A stretch of 64,000 bases of DNA from Propionimicrobium sp. PCR01-08-3. GTDB lineage: Bacteria > Actinomycetota > Actinomycetes > Propionibacteriales > Propionibacteriaceae. Of this stretch, positions 55,834-64,000 are shown piece by piece (position 1 is the first letter of the stretch; every line of letters starts with the position of its first letter). The notes under the pieces were generated by a model, which was given only the letters and a program-made list of their open reading frames with translations, was not told where the DNA came from and did not search any database. The stretch lies in contig NZ_CP127390.1 in the NCBI RefSeq assembly GCF_030286045.1, forward strand, positions 2,373,482 to 2,437,481, written 5' to 3'. The position numbers were made by a program, and so were the translations under genes.

Positions 55834-57180
55834 CTATCCCAGCTCACGGGCGATCGCGCGGGCCTCGTCGCGTCCCGAGCGAATGGCACCTTCCAGGTAG
55901 CCGTTGAACTTGTGCGCATATTCGGACCCTGCGAAATGAATCGGCCCCTCCGCCTGCGCCAACAGCTGACCGTTCATGCTCCAGATGCCGGGCGCGAAGT
56001 GGGGGGTGTTGCTGCCCTGGGTGAACGGGTCCGCATACCAGTCATGATCGAGGTAGCTGTGCTCCTGGCGGGCTACCTGGCCGAAAACGGCAGCCAATGC
56101 GTCGATGAAAGCCTGCTCGCGGGCCGCGGGGCCGGCCTGCGACATGGCAACGGCGGTCTTCCCTCCGAACATTCCGGTGAGCACGCCGGGCCCACCCGGT
56201 TCGGTCAGATCGAAGGTTGCGCGGATGGTGCCGTCGTCCGCACTCATCTGCCCGCTCAGCCCGGATTCACGCCACCACGGCGTCGGATAGACCACGAATG
56301 CCTTGATCGCGGCTCCGGGCGAGGTACGGGCGACGGTCTCGTAACGCCATTCGGGCAAACCGGGCGAATAGTCGAGCTTCATGGCCAGCCACGGGGGCAG
56401 CGTCACCAGTGTGGTGCGTGCCTCGATCTGCTCACCGGAGGCGGTGTGCACGATGACGCGGTCGGCCGCCTGGGTGATTCCGGTCACCTGGACACCGAAT
56501 TGGATCCGATCCCCGACCTGGTCGCCCAGGTGATCGGCCACCTGGTGCATACCGCCCAGCACCCTGCGAAGCTTCAGCCCACCACCGACGGCGAACAGCG
56601 ATTCGAGATCGATGCCGTTGCGTCCGGCTCGCAGCGCAGCACCCAGCGTGACCCCCGAATCGGCTTCCGCGCCCAGAACACCTTTCATCGCGGTGCTGAA
56701 ATCCTGCTGCGCCGCCGGAGTGCGGACGTTCGTCTTGATCCAGCGAGACAGTGGCTGGTTCAGCCACGTCTTGTTGGTCGAGGTCCACGTCGGATCGGTA
56801 ACCATGCGCTCGGACAACCTGCGGAACCGGACGACGCCTTGGCCCAGATCCGCGGTTTCGAACGGCGAAAGGGCTGGTGTCCTGTCCGCCTGCTGGTGGC
56901 TGCGCACCACCGATCCGCCGGTGCGCAGCAGATATGAGCCCTCCTGCGGCCCGACGAGGTCCAACCCTGCCTCACGGACGAGTTCGAGCATGGATTCGTT
57001 GCCGGGAGTGATCCACTGACCACCGCTGTCGACGGATACGCCATCGACATCGGTCGCCCGGACTCGTCCACCCACGCGATCGCGTGCCTCGACGACCGCG
57101 ACCCTCTTGCCGCGCGCGATCAGTTCGTCCGCTGCAGCGAGCCCAGCGAGACCGGCTCCAATCACTACGCAATCCAACAC
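55834..57180 (-). CDS. Flavin monoamine oxidase-family protein
   Basis: 448 aa from GTG (VLDCVVIGAG). FAD-binding VIGAGLAGLAAADEL, then EARDRVGGRVR, and the C-terminal FAD-contact AEGPIHFAGSEYAHKFNGYLEGAI. This is the amine oxidase fold (monoamine oxidase, putrescine oxidase, tryptophan oxidase). The Cys that carries covalent FAD in human MAO is not evident; a Ser lies near (GSEYAH). Substrate unknown. Divergent from the P450 gene. Confidence 0.88.
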   Translation of the reverse strand: MLDCVVIGAGLAGLAAADELIARGKRVAVVEARDRVGGRVRATDVDGVSVDSGGQWITPGNESMLELVREAGLDLVGPQEGSYLLRTGGSVVRSHQQADRTPALSPFETADLGQGVVRFRRLSERMVTDPTWTSTNKTWLNQPLSRWIKTNVRTPAAQQDFSTAMKGVLGAEADSGVTLGAALRAGRNGIDLESLFAVGGGLKLRRVLGGMHQVADHLGDQVGDRIQFGVQVTGITQAADRVIVHTASGEQIEARTTLVTLPPWLAMKLDYSPGLPEWRYETVARTSPGAAIKAFVVYPTPWWRESGLSGQMSADDGTIRATFDLTEPGGPGVLTGMFGGKTAVAMSQAGPAAREQAFIDALAAVFGQVARQEHSYLDHDWYADPFTQGSNTPHFAPGIWSMNGQLLAQAEGPIHFAGSEYAHKFNGYLEGAIRSGRDEARAIARELG

Positions 57181-57369
57181 AGCCACCAATCTACCGAGCA
57201 CTCAACCAGCGCCCGACGGTGGGGCCATTGGTCAGGCCACTCCAATGCTCCAGGAAAGAGGATCTGGGTGTTCTCCACAGGCGCATCGCCGACCGGACAC
57301 CCACCCGTCCGCTATTTAATACAATTCATTTGGACATGCGACCATCGAACAGTGCAGAAGGGCTGCCCT

Positions 57370-58476
57370 ATGACACACACGGATCCCCGGCAGGATTACG
57401 ATCGGCTGCGCGAGGAGGGCCTCACCAGGCGAGATGATGCGTGGGTGGCCTGCAGGTATGCCGATGTCGCCGCGATCGCGAAGGCAGATGACAGGTTCTC
57501 CAGCGCCGTGTCGAGGTTCTTGCAGGTACCGAACGGGCTTGACGGTGCCGAACATGCCCGGATGCGGCAGATCATCGATCCTTTCTTCTCCGCCGAGCGT
57601 ATGGCTGCGCTCGAGCCGGTGATTTCGGAGGTTGCACGCGAGTTGGTGGGCCGGCTCGACCGTGGCACGGTCTTCAACGCGGTCACCGAGTTCGGCGCCA
57701 GGTTCGCGGTGCGTGCCCAGTCGCGTTGGCTGGGCTGGCCACACGAGAGCGAACACGCGTTGCTGGCCTGGATGGCCGAGAACCATGAGGCCACTCGCTC
57801 GGGGGAGCTGGCGCGCACCGCGGCGGTCGCGCAGCGCTTCGATGAGATCATCATGGGTATCGTCGAGCCACGCCTGAGCGGTGCGCGGCCCCGAACCGGT
57901 GACGTCACCGACGAGTTGATCGATGTGCTCCGCGACGAGCCTGATTTCAAGCCGACTCTGGTGTCCGTGCTGCGCAACTGGACCGGCGGCGATCTGGGGT
58001 CGATCGCGCTGTGTGTCGGCGTGATCGTGCACTGGCTCGCCACCCACCCGGAGCACATCGGGGCGTTCCGTGGGCTGCCGGACGAGCAACTGGACCGCGC
58101 CATCGACGAGATCTTGCGGATCGATGACCCGTTCGTGTCGAATCGCAGGGTCGCGGCCGTCGATACCGAGGTCGACGCGATGTTGATTCATGCCGGCGAG
58201 CGAGTGATCGTGAACTGGACGGGCGCCAATCGGGACCCGGCCGTGTTCGGTGACCCCGATCGCTTCGATCCGCAGCACAACGCCGAGCACAATCTGGTTT
58301 ACGGCACCGGCGTACATGTGTGCCCTGGGCGTCCGCTGGCGACCTTGGAGTTGCGGGTGGCGATCCGCGCCCTGCTGAATGGCGTATCGCAGATCAGGCT
58401 CTCGGATGACATTCCCGCCGAGCGAGCGCAGCCGCCGATCGGTGGGTTCACGGTGGTTCCGGTCATCGTGAGCTGA
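57370..58476 (+). CDS. Cytochrome P450 (short, unusual I-helix)
   Basis: 368 aa. Heme-thiolate monooxygenase fold: ExxR in DEILRID, the PERF-like NRDPAVFGDPDRFDP, and heme Cys318 in YGTGVHVCPGRPLATLE. It is shorter than the usual 400 aa. The I-helix reads NWTGGDLGSIAL, so the normal (A/G)GxxT Thr needed for oxygen activation is replaced by Gly with a Ser next to it. No ferredoxin or reductase gene lies nearby. An AT-rich stretch (TATTTAATACAATTCA) near 57314 may hold the promoter. Confidence 0.88.
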   Translation: MTHTDPRQDYDRLREEGLTRRDDAWVACRYADVAAIAKADDRFSSAVSRFLQVPNGLDGAEHARMRQIIDPFFSAERMAALEPVISEVARELVGRLDRGTVFNAVTEFGARFAVRAQSRWLGWPHESEHALLAWMAENHEATRSGELARTAAVAQRFDEIIMGIVEPRLSGARPRTGDVTDELIDVLRDEPDFKPTLVSVLRNWTGGDLGSIALCVGVIVHWLATHPEHIGAFRGLPDEQLDRAIDEILRIDDPFVSNRRVAAVDTEVDAMLIHAGERVIVNWTGANRDPAVFGDPDRFDPQHNAEHNLVYGTGVHVCPGRPLATLELRVAIRALLNGVSQIRLSDDIPAERAQPPIGGFTVVPVIVS

Positions 58477-58593
58477 TCCGGCCGGTTCCACGGGAGCCTC
58501 TCGTCCACCGGGTGAACACGACGGTTCTAAAGTGGGCACCGATAGACAGCATCCTTGTTGTGTCATCCATCGCTCGTCCGAAGGAGAATGCTC

Positions 58594-59397
58594 GTGTCTC
58601 AGCCGCCGGTCACATTCGTCATCGCGGGTTCAGAGGCCACCGGAGGGGCCGGTGTCCAAGCCGACCTGCGCACCCTGGAAGAGTTCGGCGTCTTCGGCGC
58701 AGCCGCGCTCACCTGCATCGTGGCATTCGACCCGAACAACGGCTGGAATCACCGTCTGACCCCCGTCGACCCGCAGGTACTGCGCGATCAAAGCGAAGCC
58801 ATCCTGGCCGAATGGACGGCACCCGATTCCGTCAAGGTCGGCATGCTGGGAACCGTGCCGACGATCGAGGCCACCCGCGACATCTTGGTAGCGGCCAAGC
58901 TGAGGAACATCGTCGTCGACCCGGTCCTCATTTGCAAAGGACAAGAACCCGGCGCGGCATTGGATATCGACACCGCCTTACGCGCCGACATACTGCCACT
59001 GGCCGACGTCGTGACCCCCAACTATTTCGAAACCTGCACCCTCGCCGGCGTGGGCTCCATCGACTCAGTGGGCGCCCTGGCCGACGCCGCAAAAAAGATC
59101 GGTGACGCCATCGGCTCCGCCGTGCTGGCGAAGGGCGGCATGACCATCCCCGGCGACAACGCCGTGGACGTCTTGTGGGACGGCTCCGAACTGGTGAGCT
59201 ACGCACGCCCCAAGGTCGCCGGCGCACCGGTATCCGGCGCAGGGGACACCCTGGCCGCGGCCGTTGCTGCGGGCCTCGCCCTGGGACACTCACTGCACGA
59301 CGCCGTCGATGCCGCGAAAGACTTCGTCACCGCAGGAATCCAGCGCAAGATCTCAGCCCCGACACCCTTCGACGTCGTCTGGCAATCCGCTCACTGA
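58594..59397 (+). CDS. Pyridoxal/hydroxymethylpyrimidine kinase (PdxK/ThiD-like)
   Basis: 267 aa from GTG, with AAGGAG 7-8 nt upstream. Ribokinase-fold kinase: AGSEATGGAGVQADLRTLEEF at the start, VVDPVLICKG, TPNYFETCTLAG and the anion-hole GAPVSGAGDTLAAAVAAGLA with the catalytic Asp. The GSEATGGAG form and AFDPNNGWNH segment are nearer PdxK-type pyridoxal kinases of Gram-positives than classic ThiD (GSDSGGGAG). It should phosphorylate vitamin B6 or HMP. Confidence 0.85.
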   Translation: MSQPPVTFVIAGSEATGGAGVQADLRTLEEFGVFGAAALTCIVAFDPNNGWNHRLTPVDPQVLRDQSEAILAEWTAPDSVKVGMLGTVPTIEATRDILVAAKLRNIVVDPVLICKGQEPGAALDIDTALRADILPLADVVTPNYFETCTLAGVGSIDSVGALADAAKKIGDAIGSAVLAKGGMTIPGDNAVDVLWDGSELVSYARPKVAGAPVSGAGDTLAAAVAAGLALGHSLHDAVDAAKDFVTAGIQRKISAPTPFDVVWQSAH

Positions 59398-59416
59398 CCC
59401 CATCGCGCGAACGGCG

Positions 59417-60271
59417 TTACTCCCCCACCGCCACCGGACGATCAGGGTCGGCGGACCAGCCCGACCAGGATGGCGGATAGAGCGCGGCCTCGATGCCCAG
59501 GCCGGCCAACGCCAATATTTCCTGGGCCGCGGAGACACCGGAGCCGCAGTAAACCGCCACTGGGCCCTCGGCAGGAAGATCCAGGAGTTGGGCGAGCCGT
59601 TCGGACGAGGGCAGGGTTCCGTCGGTCTCCCAGAACGCGCCCACCGGACGATTCACCGCACCAGGGATATGCCCGGCCGCCGGATCGAGAGGCTCGGACT
59701 CACCGCGGTACCGCTCGGGCGCCCGGACGTCGATCACCGTGCCGTCGAAGGCCGACACCTCATCGGCGGTGAGAGTGGGCAGGTGGCCCGAGGTGAGCGG
59801 CCCGAATTCGGTCGGCTCGACCGGGGCTGGGTCGCCGGTCTCCAAAGCTGGTTCGGCGCCCGCCTGCCAGGCGGTGATGCCGCCGTCCAGCACACGTACC
59901 TCGAGTCCCAGCCAGCGCAGCACCCACCACGCGCGGCCGGCAGCAAACGAGCCCGGCTCGTCGTAGACCACCATCTCCTTGTCCGGTTCGATGCCCAGTT
60001 CGCCGAGCCCGGCGGCCACCAGTTCTGGGGACGGCAAGGGATGACGCCCCAGCAGGGGGTCGGTGTGCGGGCCGGTGAGCACCGCCTCCAAGCTCAGGAA
60101 TCGGGCAGCGGGCAGATGCCCTGCACGGTAGCGTTCTAGTCCGGCACCTGCGGGTTCGCCGAGCCGCCAGCGCACATCCAGCAGTTGCGGCATCTCGGGC
60201 GTACCGAACCGGTTTCGCAACTCATCCACCCCGATCAGCACCCGCGACCTCGGGTCGGCAACCTGTCCCAT
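59417..60271 (-). CDS. Two-domain sulfurtransferase (3-mercaptopyruvate type)
   Basis: 284 aa. Two rhodanese domains: the first inactive (LLDVRWRLGEP...GHLPAARFL), the second active with the Cys loop YCGSGVSAAQ near residue 241. The CGSGVSA loop is the form of 3-mercaptopyruvate sulfurtransferase, whereas thiosulfate enzymes usually have CRKGVTA. The enzyme moves sulfane sulfur to thiols or cyanide. Convergent with the PdxK-like gene, 20 bp apart. Confidence 0.9.
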   Translation of the reverse strand: MGQVADPRSRVLIGVDELRNRFGTPEMPQLLDVRWRLGEPAGAGLERYRAGHLPAARFLSLEAVLTGPHTDPLLGRHPLPSPELVAAGLGELGIEPDKEMVVYDEPGSFAAGRAWWVLRWLGLEVRVLDGGITAWQAGAEPALETGDPAPVEPTEFGPLTSGHLPTLTADEVSAFDGTVIDVRAPERYRGESEPLDPAAGHIPGAVNRPVGAFWETDGTLPSSERLAQLLDLPAEGPVAVYCGSGVSAAQEILALAGLGIEAALYPPSWSGWSADPDRPVAVGE

Positions 60272-60344
60272 GTTCGAACCCTATCGGAAACGCTGATTTG
60301 CCACCCTCCGATTCACTTGCGCCTTGCGACGTCGGATATCGTGG

Positions 60345-61607
60345 ATGATCGTGCTCTCGAAATATTTGGATGTTCTGCGAATCAACGAGGCATGGAAGTT
60401 CTCGATCTCGGGCCTGATCATGCGGATGCCGATGGCCATGATCGGTATCGCGACGATCCTCTCGGTGAAGGCCGCGTACGGCAACTACACCCTGGCCGGG
60501 GCGGTAGGTGCCGCGAACATTTTGGCCACCTGCGCCTGTGCGCCGTTGCTGGCCCGCCTCGTTGATGAGTACGGGCAGCGTCGCGTCATGTTTCCCTCGC
60601 TGCTGGCCTCGGCTGCGGCGACTTTGACGCTGGCCGTCGCCATCGTCTACCACGCGCCGGCGTGGCTGCTTTTCGCGGCATCGATGATTGCCGGCGCCAC
60701 CTGGGGATCGCCGGGCGCGCTCGTCCGCTCACGGTGGGCGCGGGTCGCCGACCGGGCCGATCAACTCGGTACCGCATACGCGCTGGAGGCGGCCTTCGAC
60801 GAGTTCGCCTTCATCGTCGGACCGATTCTTGCCACCGTGCTGGGCACCATGCTTCACCCGGTCACAGGACTGCTTGTTGCCGTGGCGTGTTTTCTGGTCG
60901 GCAGCACGATTTTCTTCGCCCAGCGGGCCACCGAACCGGTTCCTCGCCCCCGCAGCGCATCCGAAAAGCGCCGGAGCGTGCTAGCCAACCCTGTCGTCCT
61001 GGTGCTGATGGCCACCTATATCGGAGCGGGTGCACTGTTCGGCGCGAACGATGTCGCGGTCGTCGAATTCGCCCAGGAGCAAGGTGCGGCGAGCGCATCC
61101 GGCATATTGTTGGCCATCTTTTCGTTCGGTTCGTGCGCCGCGGCATTGGCATACGGGTCTCGCAATTGGCGCAGCCCGATATGGAAGCTGTTCGCCGCGG
61201 GCGTGCTGGCGCTGGCGGTCGGGGTATCTACCTTCTTGTTCGCACATTCTCTGGTGATGCTGGCGGTGGTGATGCTGATCACCGGCGCGGCCTGCGCCCC
61301 CACCATGACCAACGTCAACACGATCGTGACGCGGGTGTTCGCACCGGTGCAGCTCACCGAGGGCCTGACCTGGACGACAACCGCGCTCAATGTCGGAGTG
61401 TCGCTCGGGTCCGCCGTCGGTGGGCGCCTGGTGGATGCCGCCGGATCGCACGGCGGATTCATGGTCGAGGTCGGTGCAGCCTGGCTGATGGTGGCATTCA
61501 TGCTTGTCGGGTTGCCGTTGCTGCGGCGCAAGACCGGCGCGACCGACATCGGCTCGCAGACGATCTATCGGGACGAGGACACATCGCAGTTCACCGCAGT
61601 GAGCTAG
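60345..61607 (+). CDS. MFS transporter
   Basis: 420 aa from ATG 60345 (MIVLSKYLD); an upstream in-frame start adds 7 residues. About 12 membrane helices in two halves, with a loop after helix 6 ([18 protein letters not shown]). The helix 2-3 loop RLVDEYGQRRVMFPS is the major-facilitator signature. Drug-exporter-like sequence, substrate unknown. Followed by a convergent tRNA gene. Confidence 0.86.
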   Translation: MIVLSKYLDVLRINEAWKFSISGLIMRMPMAMIGIATILSVKAAYGNYTLAGAVGAANILATCACAPLLARLVDEYGQRRVMFPSLLASAAATLTLAVAIVYHAPAWLLFAASMIAGATWGSPGALVRSRWARVADRADQLGTAYALEAAFDEFAFIVGPILATVLGTMLHPVTGLLVAVACFLVGSTIFFAQRATEPVPRPRSASEKRRSVLANPVVLVLMATYIGAGALFGANDVAVVEFAQEQGAASASGILLAIFSFGSCAAALAYGSRNWRSPIWKLFAAGVLALAVGVSTFLFAHSLVMLAVVMLITGAACAPTMTNVNTIVTRVFAPVQLTEGLTWTTTALNVGVSLGSAVGGRLVDAAGSHGGFMVEVGAAWLMVAFMLVGLPLLRRKTGATDIGSQTIYRDEDTSQFTAVS

Positions 61608-61635
61608 GCTGATCCGGCTCCGACCGGCCGAGCGC

Positions 61636-61711
61636 TGGAGCCACCAACGAGAATCGAACTCGTGACCTACGCTTTACGAGAGCGTCGCTCTACCGACTGA
61701 GCTATGGTGGC
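61636..61711 (-). tRNA. tRNA-Thr (anticodon CGT)
   Basis: 76 nt on the minus strand. Acceptor stem GCCACCA/TGGTGGC, D arm GCTC/GAGC, anticodon stem ACGCT/AGCGT with loop CTCGTAA giving CGT, T arm ACGAG-TTCGATT-CTCGT, and encoded CCA. All stems are fully paired. Confidence 0.97.
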
Positions 61712-61790
61712 ACGCTGGTCCGTGGCCGGACCAACCACGCAAACTATACCGACACCGGCGCCGTTGCGCGAAACCGGATCCGGTCCGCTG

Positions 61791-62849
61791 TCACGCCGCC
61801 GCCACCGACTCGCCCTCGGTCAGCCGCCCTCTGATCAGCACCTGTTCGGTGGGGCGCCCGGGATCGGCGATGGTGGAGAGCAGCACCCGCGCCGTCGCGC
61901 TGGCGATCTCGGCGAGCGGCTGGGTGATCGTGGTGAGCCGCGGAACGAAGTAGCGCCCCACGTTCAGGCCGTCGAATCCTGTCACCGAACAGTCGCCCGG
62001 CACCCGGATCCCGGCCTCGTGCAACGCGCGCGCCGCACCGACCGCCACCGCATCACAGGAGGCGACCAGGGCGGTGAATTCGTGCTCGCCGTGGGCCAGC
62101 CAGGCTTGCATCGAGCGGTAGCCGTTGTCCATGGTGAACAATTCGTGTGGCAACTCCGAGGGGACGATCACGTGCGGATCGGCCTGGTTCCCGGCCCGGG
62201 CGAGCGCCGCGCGCACCCCGGCAAACCTCAGCGCCCACACCTGACCTTGTTCCTGCGCAGAACCCGCACCCACGAACGCGACCTTCCGATGCCCGAGTTC
62301 TGCCAGACGCGCGCCGAGATCGAAGCCGCCGGAATAGTCGTCCACACACACCGACGAATGAGCCGAGCGCAAGCCCGAGTAGTCCGATGTCGTACAGAAC
62401 ACGATCGGGACGTCGAGCTCGGCGAGTTGTCTGCTGAGCAGGTGCGAGTCGGTGGACTGCGCGTCTCCGTATCGTCCGAGAAAGACCACACCGGCGAACT
62501 TGCCATCGCGCACGATGCGCTCCACCGTCGCAAAATGCGCGCTGCGCACCGGCACATGCGACATCGTGATGGCGAATCCTGCCTTGCCGAACGCTTCCTC
62601 GAGGATGAGCAGAACATCGATGAGCAGCGGGCTCGGCTCGCCTTGAATGATCACCGAAATCGTCCGATTGGCCGAAATCTTCAGGCTTCGGGCACTTGCG
62701 TTCGGCACATACCCGTACTGCTTCGCGGTGGCGAGGATGCGGTCACGTGTCTCGGCGTTGATGCCCTCGCGATCGTTGAGTGCTCTGGACGCGGTCGAAA
62801 CAGCCACCCCACAGATGCGGGCAAGCTCCTTGATCGTCATATCGCCCAC
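61791..62849 (-). CDS. LacI-family transcriptional regulator
   Basis: 352 aa. N-terminal HTH TIKELARICGVAVSTASRALND with the hinge helix ASARSLK; then a sugar-binding domain with SVTGFDGLNVGRYFVPRLTTI near the end. ATG 62840 (MTIKEL) is an alternative to GTG 62849. It is the last gene of a sugar ABC transporter operon, 29 bp after the permease, and probably represses that operon in the absence of its sugar. Confidence 0.93.
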   Translation of the reverse strand: MGDMTIKELARICGVAVSTASRALNDREGINAETRDRILATAKQYGYVPNASARSLKISANRTISVIIQGEPSPLLIDVLLILEEAFGKAGFAITMSHVPVRSAHFATVERIVRDGKFAGVVFLGRYGDAQSTDSHLLSRQLAELDVPIVFCTTSDYSGLRSAHSSVCVDDYSGGFDLGARLAELGHRKVAFVGAGSAQEQGQVWALRFAGVRAALARAGNQADPHVIVPSELPHELFTMDNGYRSMQAWLAHGEHEFTALVASCDAVAVGAARALHEAGIRVPGDCSVTGFDGLNVGRYFVPRLTTITQPLAEIASATARVLLSTIADPGRPTEQVLIRGRLTEGESVAAA

Positions 62850-62878
62850 GCATTACACCCCCTCGCGATGAAGCGAGG

Positions 62879-63712
62879 TCAGCCCTTGACAGCGCCGGCC
62901 ACCACTCCGCTGATGATGTGGCGCTGCGCGACCAGATAGAAGACGATCACCGGAATCATCGCAAGCACCAGGATGCCCATCATGGCACCCATATCCACCG
63001 AGCCATAGCCACCCTTGAGGTATTGGACGGCGATCGGAATCGTCTTGAACTTCTTCATGTCCAGGGTCAGATAGGGCAGCAGGTAGTCGTTCCACAACCA
63101 CATGACTTCGAGAATGGCGACGGTGACCACCGACGGCCGCATGATCGGCAAGACCACCTGGAAGAAGGTCCGCACCGGCCCACAACCGTCGATCGTCGCG
63201 GCTTCCTCGATCTCGTGCGGGATCGACTTCACGAACCCGGTAAAGATGAACACCGCCAGCCCGGCGCCGAATCCGAGGTAAACGATCCACAGACCGAACG
63301 GATTGCCCAGATGCAAGAAGTCCGTCAGCCACGACAGGGTGAACATCACCATCTGGAACGGCACCACGAGGTTCAGCAGGAACGCCGAATAAAGCGTCTT
63401 CGCGTATTTGTTGTCGGCCCGCACGATCCACCAGGCGGTCATCGAGGTGCATAGCAGGATCAGCGCCGTCGATCCGACGGTGATGATCAGTGACCATCCG
63501 AAGGACGAGAAGAACTCCGTCAGCTGCACGCCACGCGCATAGTTCGCCAGCCCGACGAACGTTTCCGAGTTGGGCAGCGAAAACGGCTGGGACGAGATGA
63601 ACACCTTGTCCTTGAACGAATTGATCACCACGAGAACGATCGGAAACATGTAACCGATGCTGATGATCGTGAAGATGACGGTCCACAGACCCGGACGCTT
63701 GACCTTGCTCAC
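62879..63712 (-). CDS. Carbohydrate ABC transporter permease (MalG-type)
   Basis: 277 aa from GTG 63712. Six membrane helices and the ATPase-contact EAA loop EIEEAATIDGCGPVRTFFQVVLPIMRP. The MalG/CUT1 family imports oligosaccharides or polyols together with a second permease and a binding protein. The start overlaps the upstream permease stop (GTGA). LacI follows. Confidence 0.93.
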   Translation of the reverse strand: MSKVKRPGLWTVIFTIISIGYMFPIVLVVINSFKDKVFISSQPFSLPNSETFVGLANYARGVQLTEFFSSFGWSLIITVGSTALILLCTSMTAWWIVRADNKYAKTLYSAFLLNLVVPFQMVMFTLSWLTDFLHLGNPFGLWIVYLGFGAGLAVFIFTGFVKSIPHEIEEAATIDGCGPVRTFFQVVLPIMRPSVVTVAILEVMWLWNDYLLPYLTLDMKKFKTIPIAVQYLKGGYGSVDMGAMMGILVLAMIPVIVFYLVAQRHIISGVVAGAVKG

Positions 63713-64000
63713 GACAGCGTCTCCTTCGAACGAGTCAGTCTGTTCTGCAGCATCGCGAGTGCCGCGACGATCAGCAGGAAGATCACGGCCTTCGCCTGGC
63801 CGACGCCCTCGAAACCGGTGCGTCCGTAGAACGTGTTGTAAATGTTCAGCGCGAGCAATTCGGACATCCTTGAGGGTGCTCCGTTGGTCAATGCCAGGTT
63901 CTGGTCGAAAAGCTTGAAGCCGTTGGTGATGGTGAGGAAGGTGCACACCGTGATGGAGGGCATTACCAAGGGAATCGTGATATTGAACAGGGTCTGCCGC
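63709..64000 (-). CDS. Carbohydrate ABC transporter permease (MalF-type), C-terminal part
   Basis: The frame enters from the right edge, so the start is outside the window. About 97 residues of the C-terminus are visible: end of the EAA-loop region (PLVMPSITV), FLTITNGFKLFDQNLALTNGAP and a last membrane helix VIFLLIVAALAMLQNRL. Partner of the downstream MalG-type permease; the binding protein is presumably further upstream. Confidence 0.88.
   Translation of the reverse strand, partial: RQTLFNITIPLVMPSITVCTFLTITNGFKLFDQNLALTNGAPSRMSELLALNIYNTFYGRTGFEGVGQAKAVIFLLIVAALAMLQNRLTRSKETLS

Overview
The window is high-GC DNA with the gene content of an actinobacterium: a mycothione reductase, Lsr2, ClpC, the tiny actinobacterial ribosomal protein bS22, a DUF2342-type zinc protease, and many genes whose start codon sits 6-7 nt behind a TANNNT -10 hexamer (leaderless mRNAs). 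The facultative or anaerobic flavin-reductase genes and disaccharide phosphorylase make a Propionibacteriaceae-like host plausible. That family assignment is an inference, not a proof.

Layout. (1) 0-6.1 kb is an accessory metal-stress segment: the end of a chromate transporter, a P1B-type metal ATPase, a frameshifted VIT/CCC1-type iron/manganese transporter, and a truncated nitronate monooxygenase/NAD_binding_9 fusion. It ends in a broken transposase fragment. (2) 6.1-17.4 kb holds a GH3 lipoprotein, mycothione reductase, a histidine phosphatase, a HemD-type fusion, bS22, proC, asd, a CPBP membrane protease, a probable 37-aa Cys-rich peptide gene, proline dehydrogenase, a TIM-barrel isomerase and a glyoxalase-like protein. 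(3) 17.6-22 kb is the conserved radA-disA-(membrane protein)-mutY block. (4) 22.1-37.8 kb sits between mutY and clpC: GH65 phosphorylase plus beta-phosphoglucomutase, cardiolipin synthase, aroD, kup, and a flavin-redox locus. That locus has apbE, an FMN reductase, a three-domain FMN_red/FAD_binding_2/FMN_bind reductase, a TetR regulator with a palindromic operator over its own start codon, and an ABC exporter. (5) 37.8-49.7 kb is the core clpC-lsr2-folK-folB-folP-folE-hpt-tilS-zinc protease-dacB-ppa segment, in the order known from mycobacteria but without ftsH. (6) 49.8-61.7 kb has an RNA/DNA methylase-like protein, SixA, a zinc-ribbon membrane protein, amt-glnB, an alcohol dehydrogenase, an amine-oxidase-like flavoprotein, a P450, a PdxK/ThiD kinase, a rhodanese, an MFS carrier and tRNA-Thr(CGT). 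(7) 61.8-64 kb is a sugar ABC transporter operon with a terminal LacI regulator, running off the window edge.

How genes work together. GH65 and PgmB overlap by 4 nt and should turn a disaccharide plus phosphate into glucose and, via beta-glucose-1-phosphate, glucose-6-phosphate. ApbE is expected to attach FMN covalently to the SGAT motif of the neighbouring three-domain reductase, whose fused FMN-reductase domain would supply electrons from NAD(P)H. The fol genes make tetrahydrofolate. Amt and PII couple ammonium uptake to nitrogen status. DisA makes c-di-AMP, a known regulator of potassium transport in other bacteria, and a Kup importer is nearby.

The most unusual points are the flavin-redox locus (an internal Shine-Dalgarno site inside the fusion gene, substituted fumarate-reductase active-site residues, the operator over the tetR start), the tightly packed Cys-rich mini-gene beside a CPBP protease, a PII protein with Phe in place of the modifiable Tyr51, a P450 lacking the I-helix Thr, and the absence of ftsH from its usual place. 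I saw no CRISPR array, intact insertion sequence, prophage, rRNA or replication origin.
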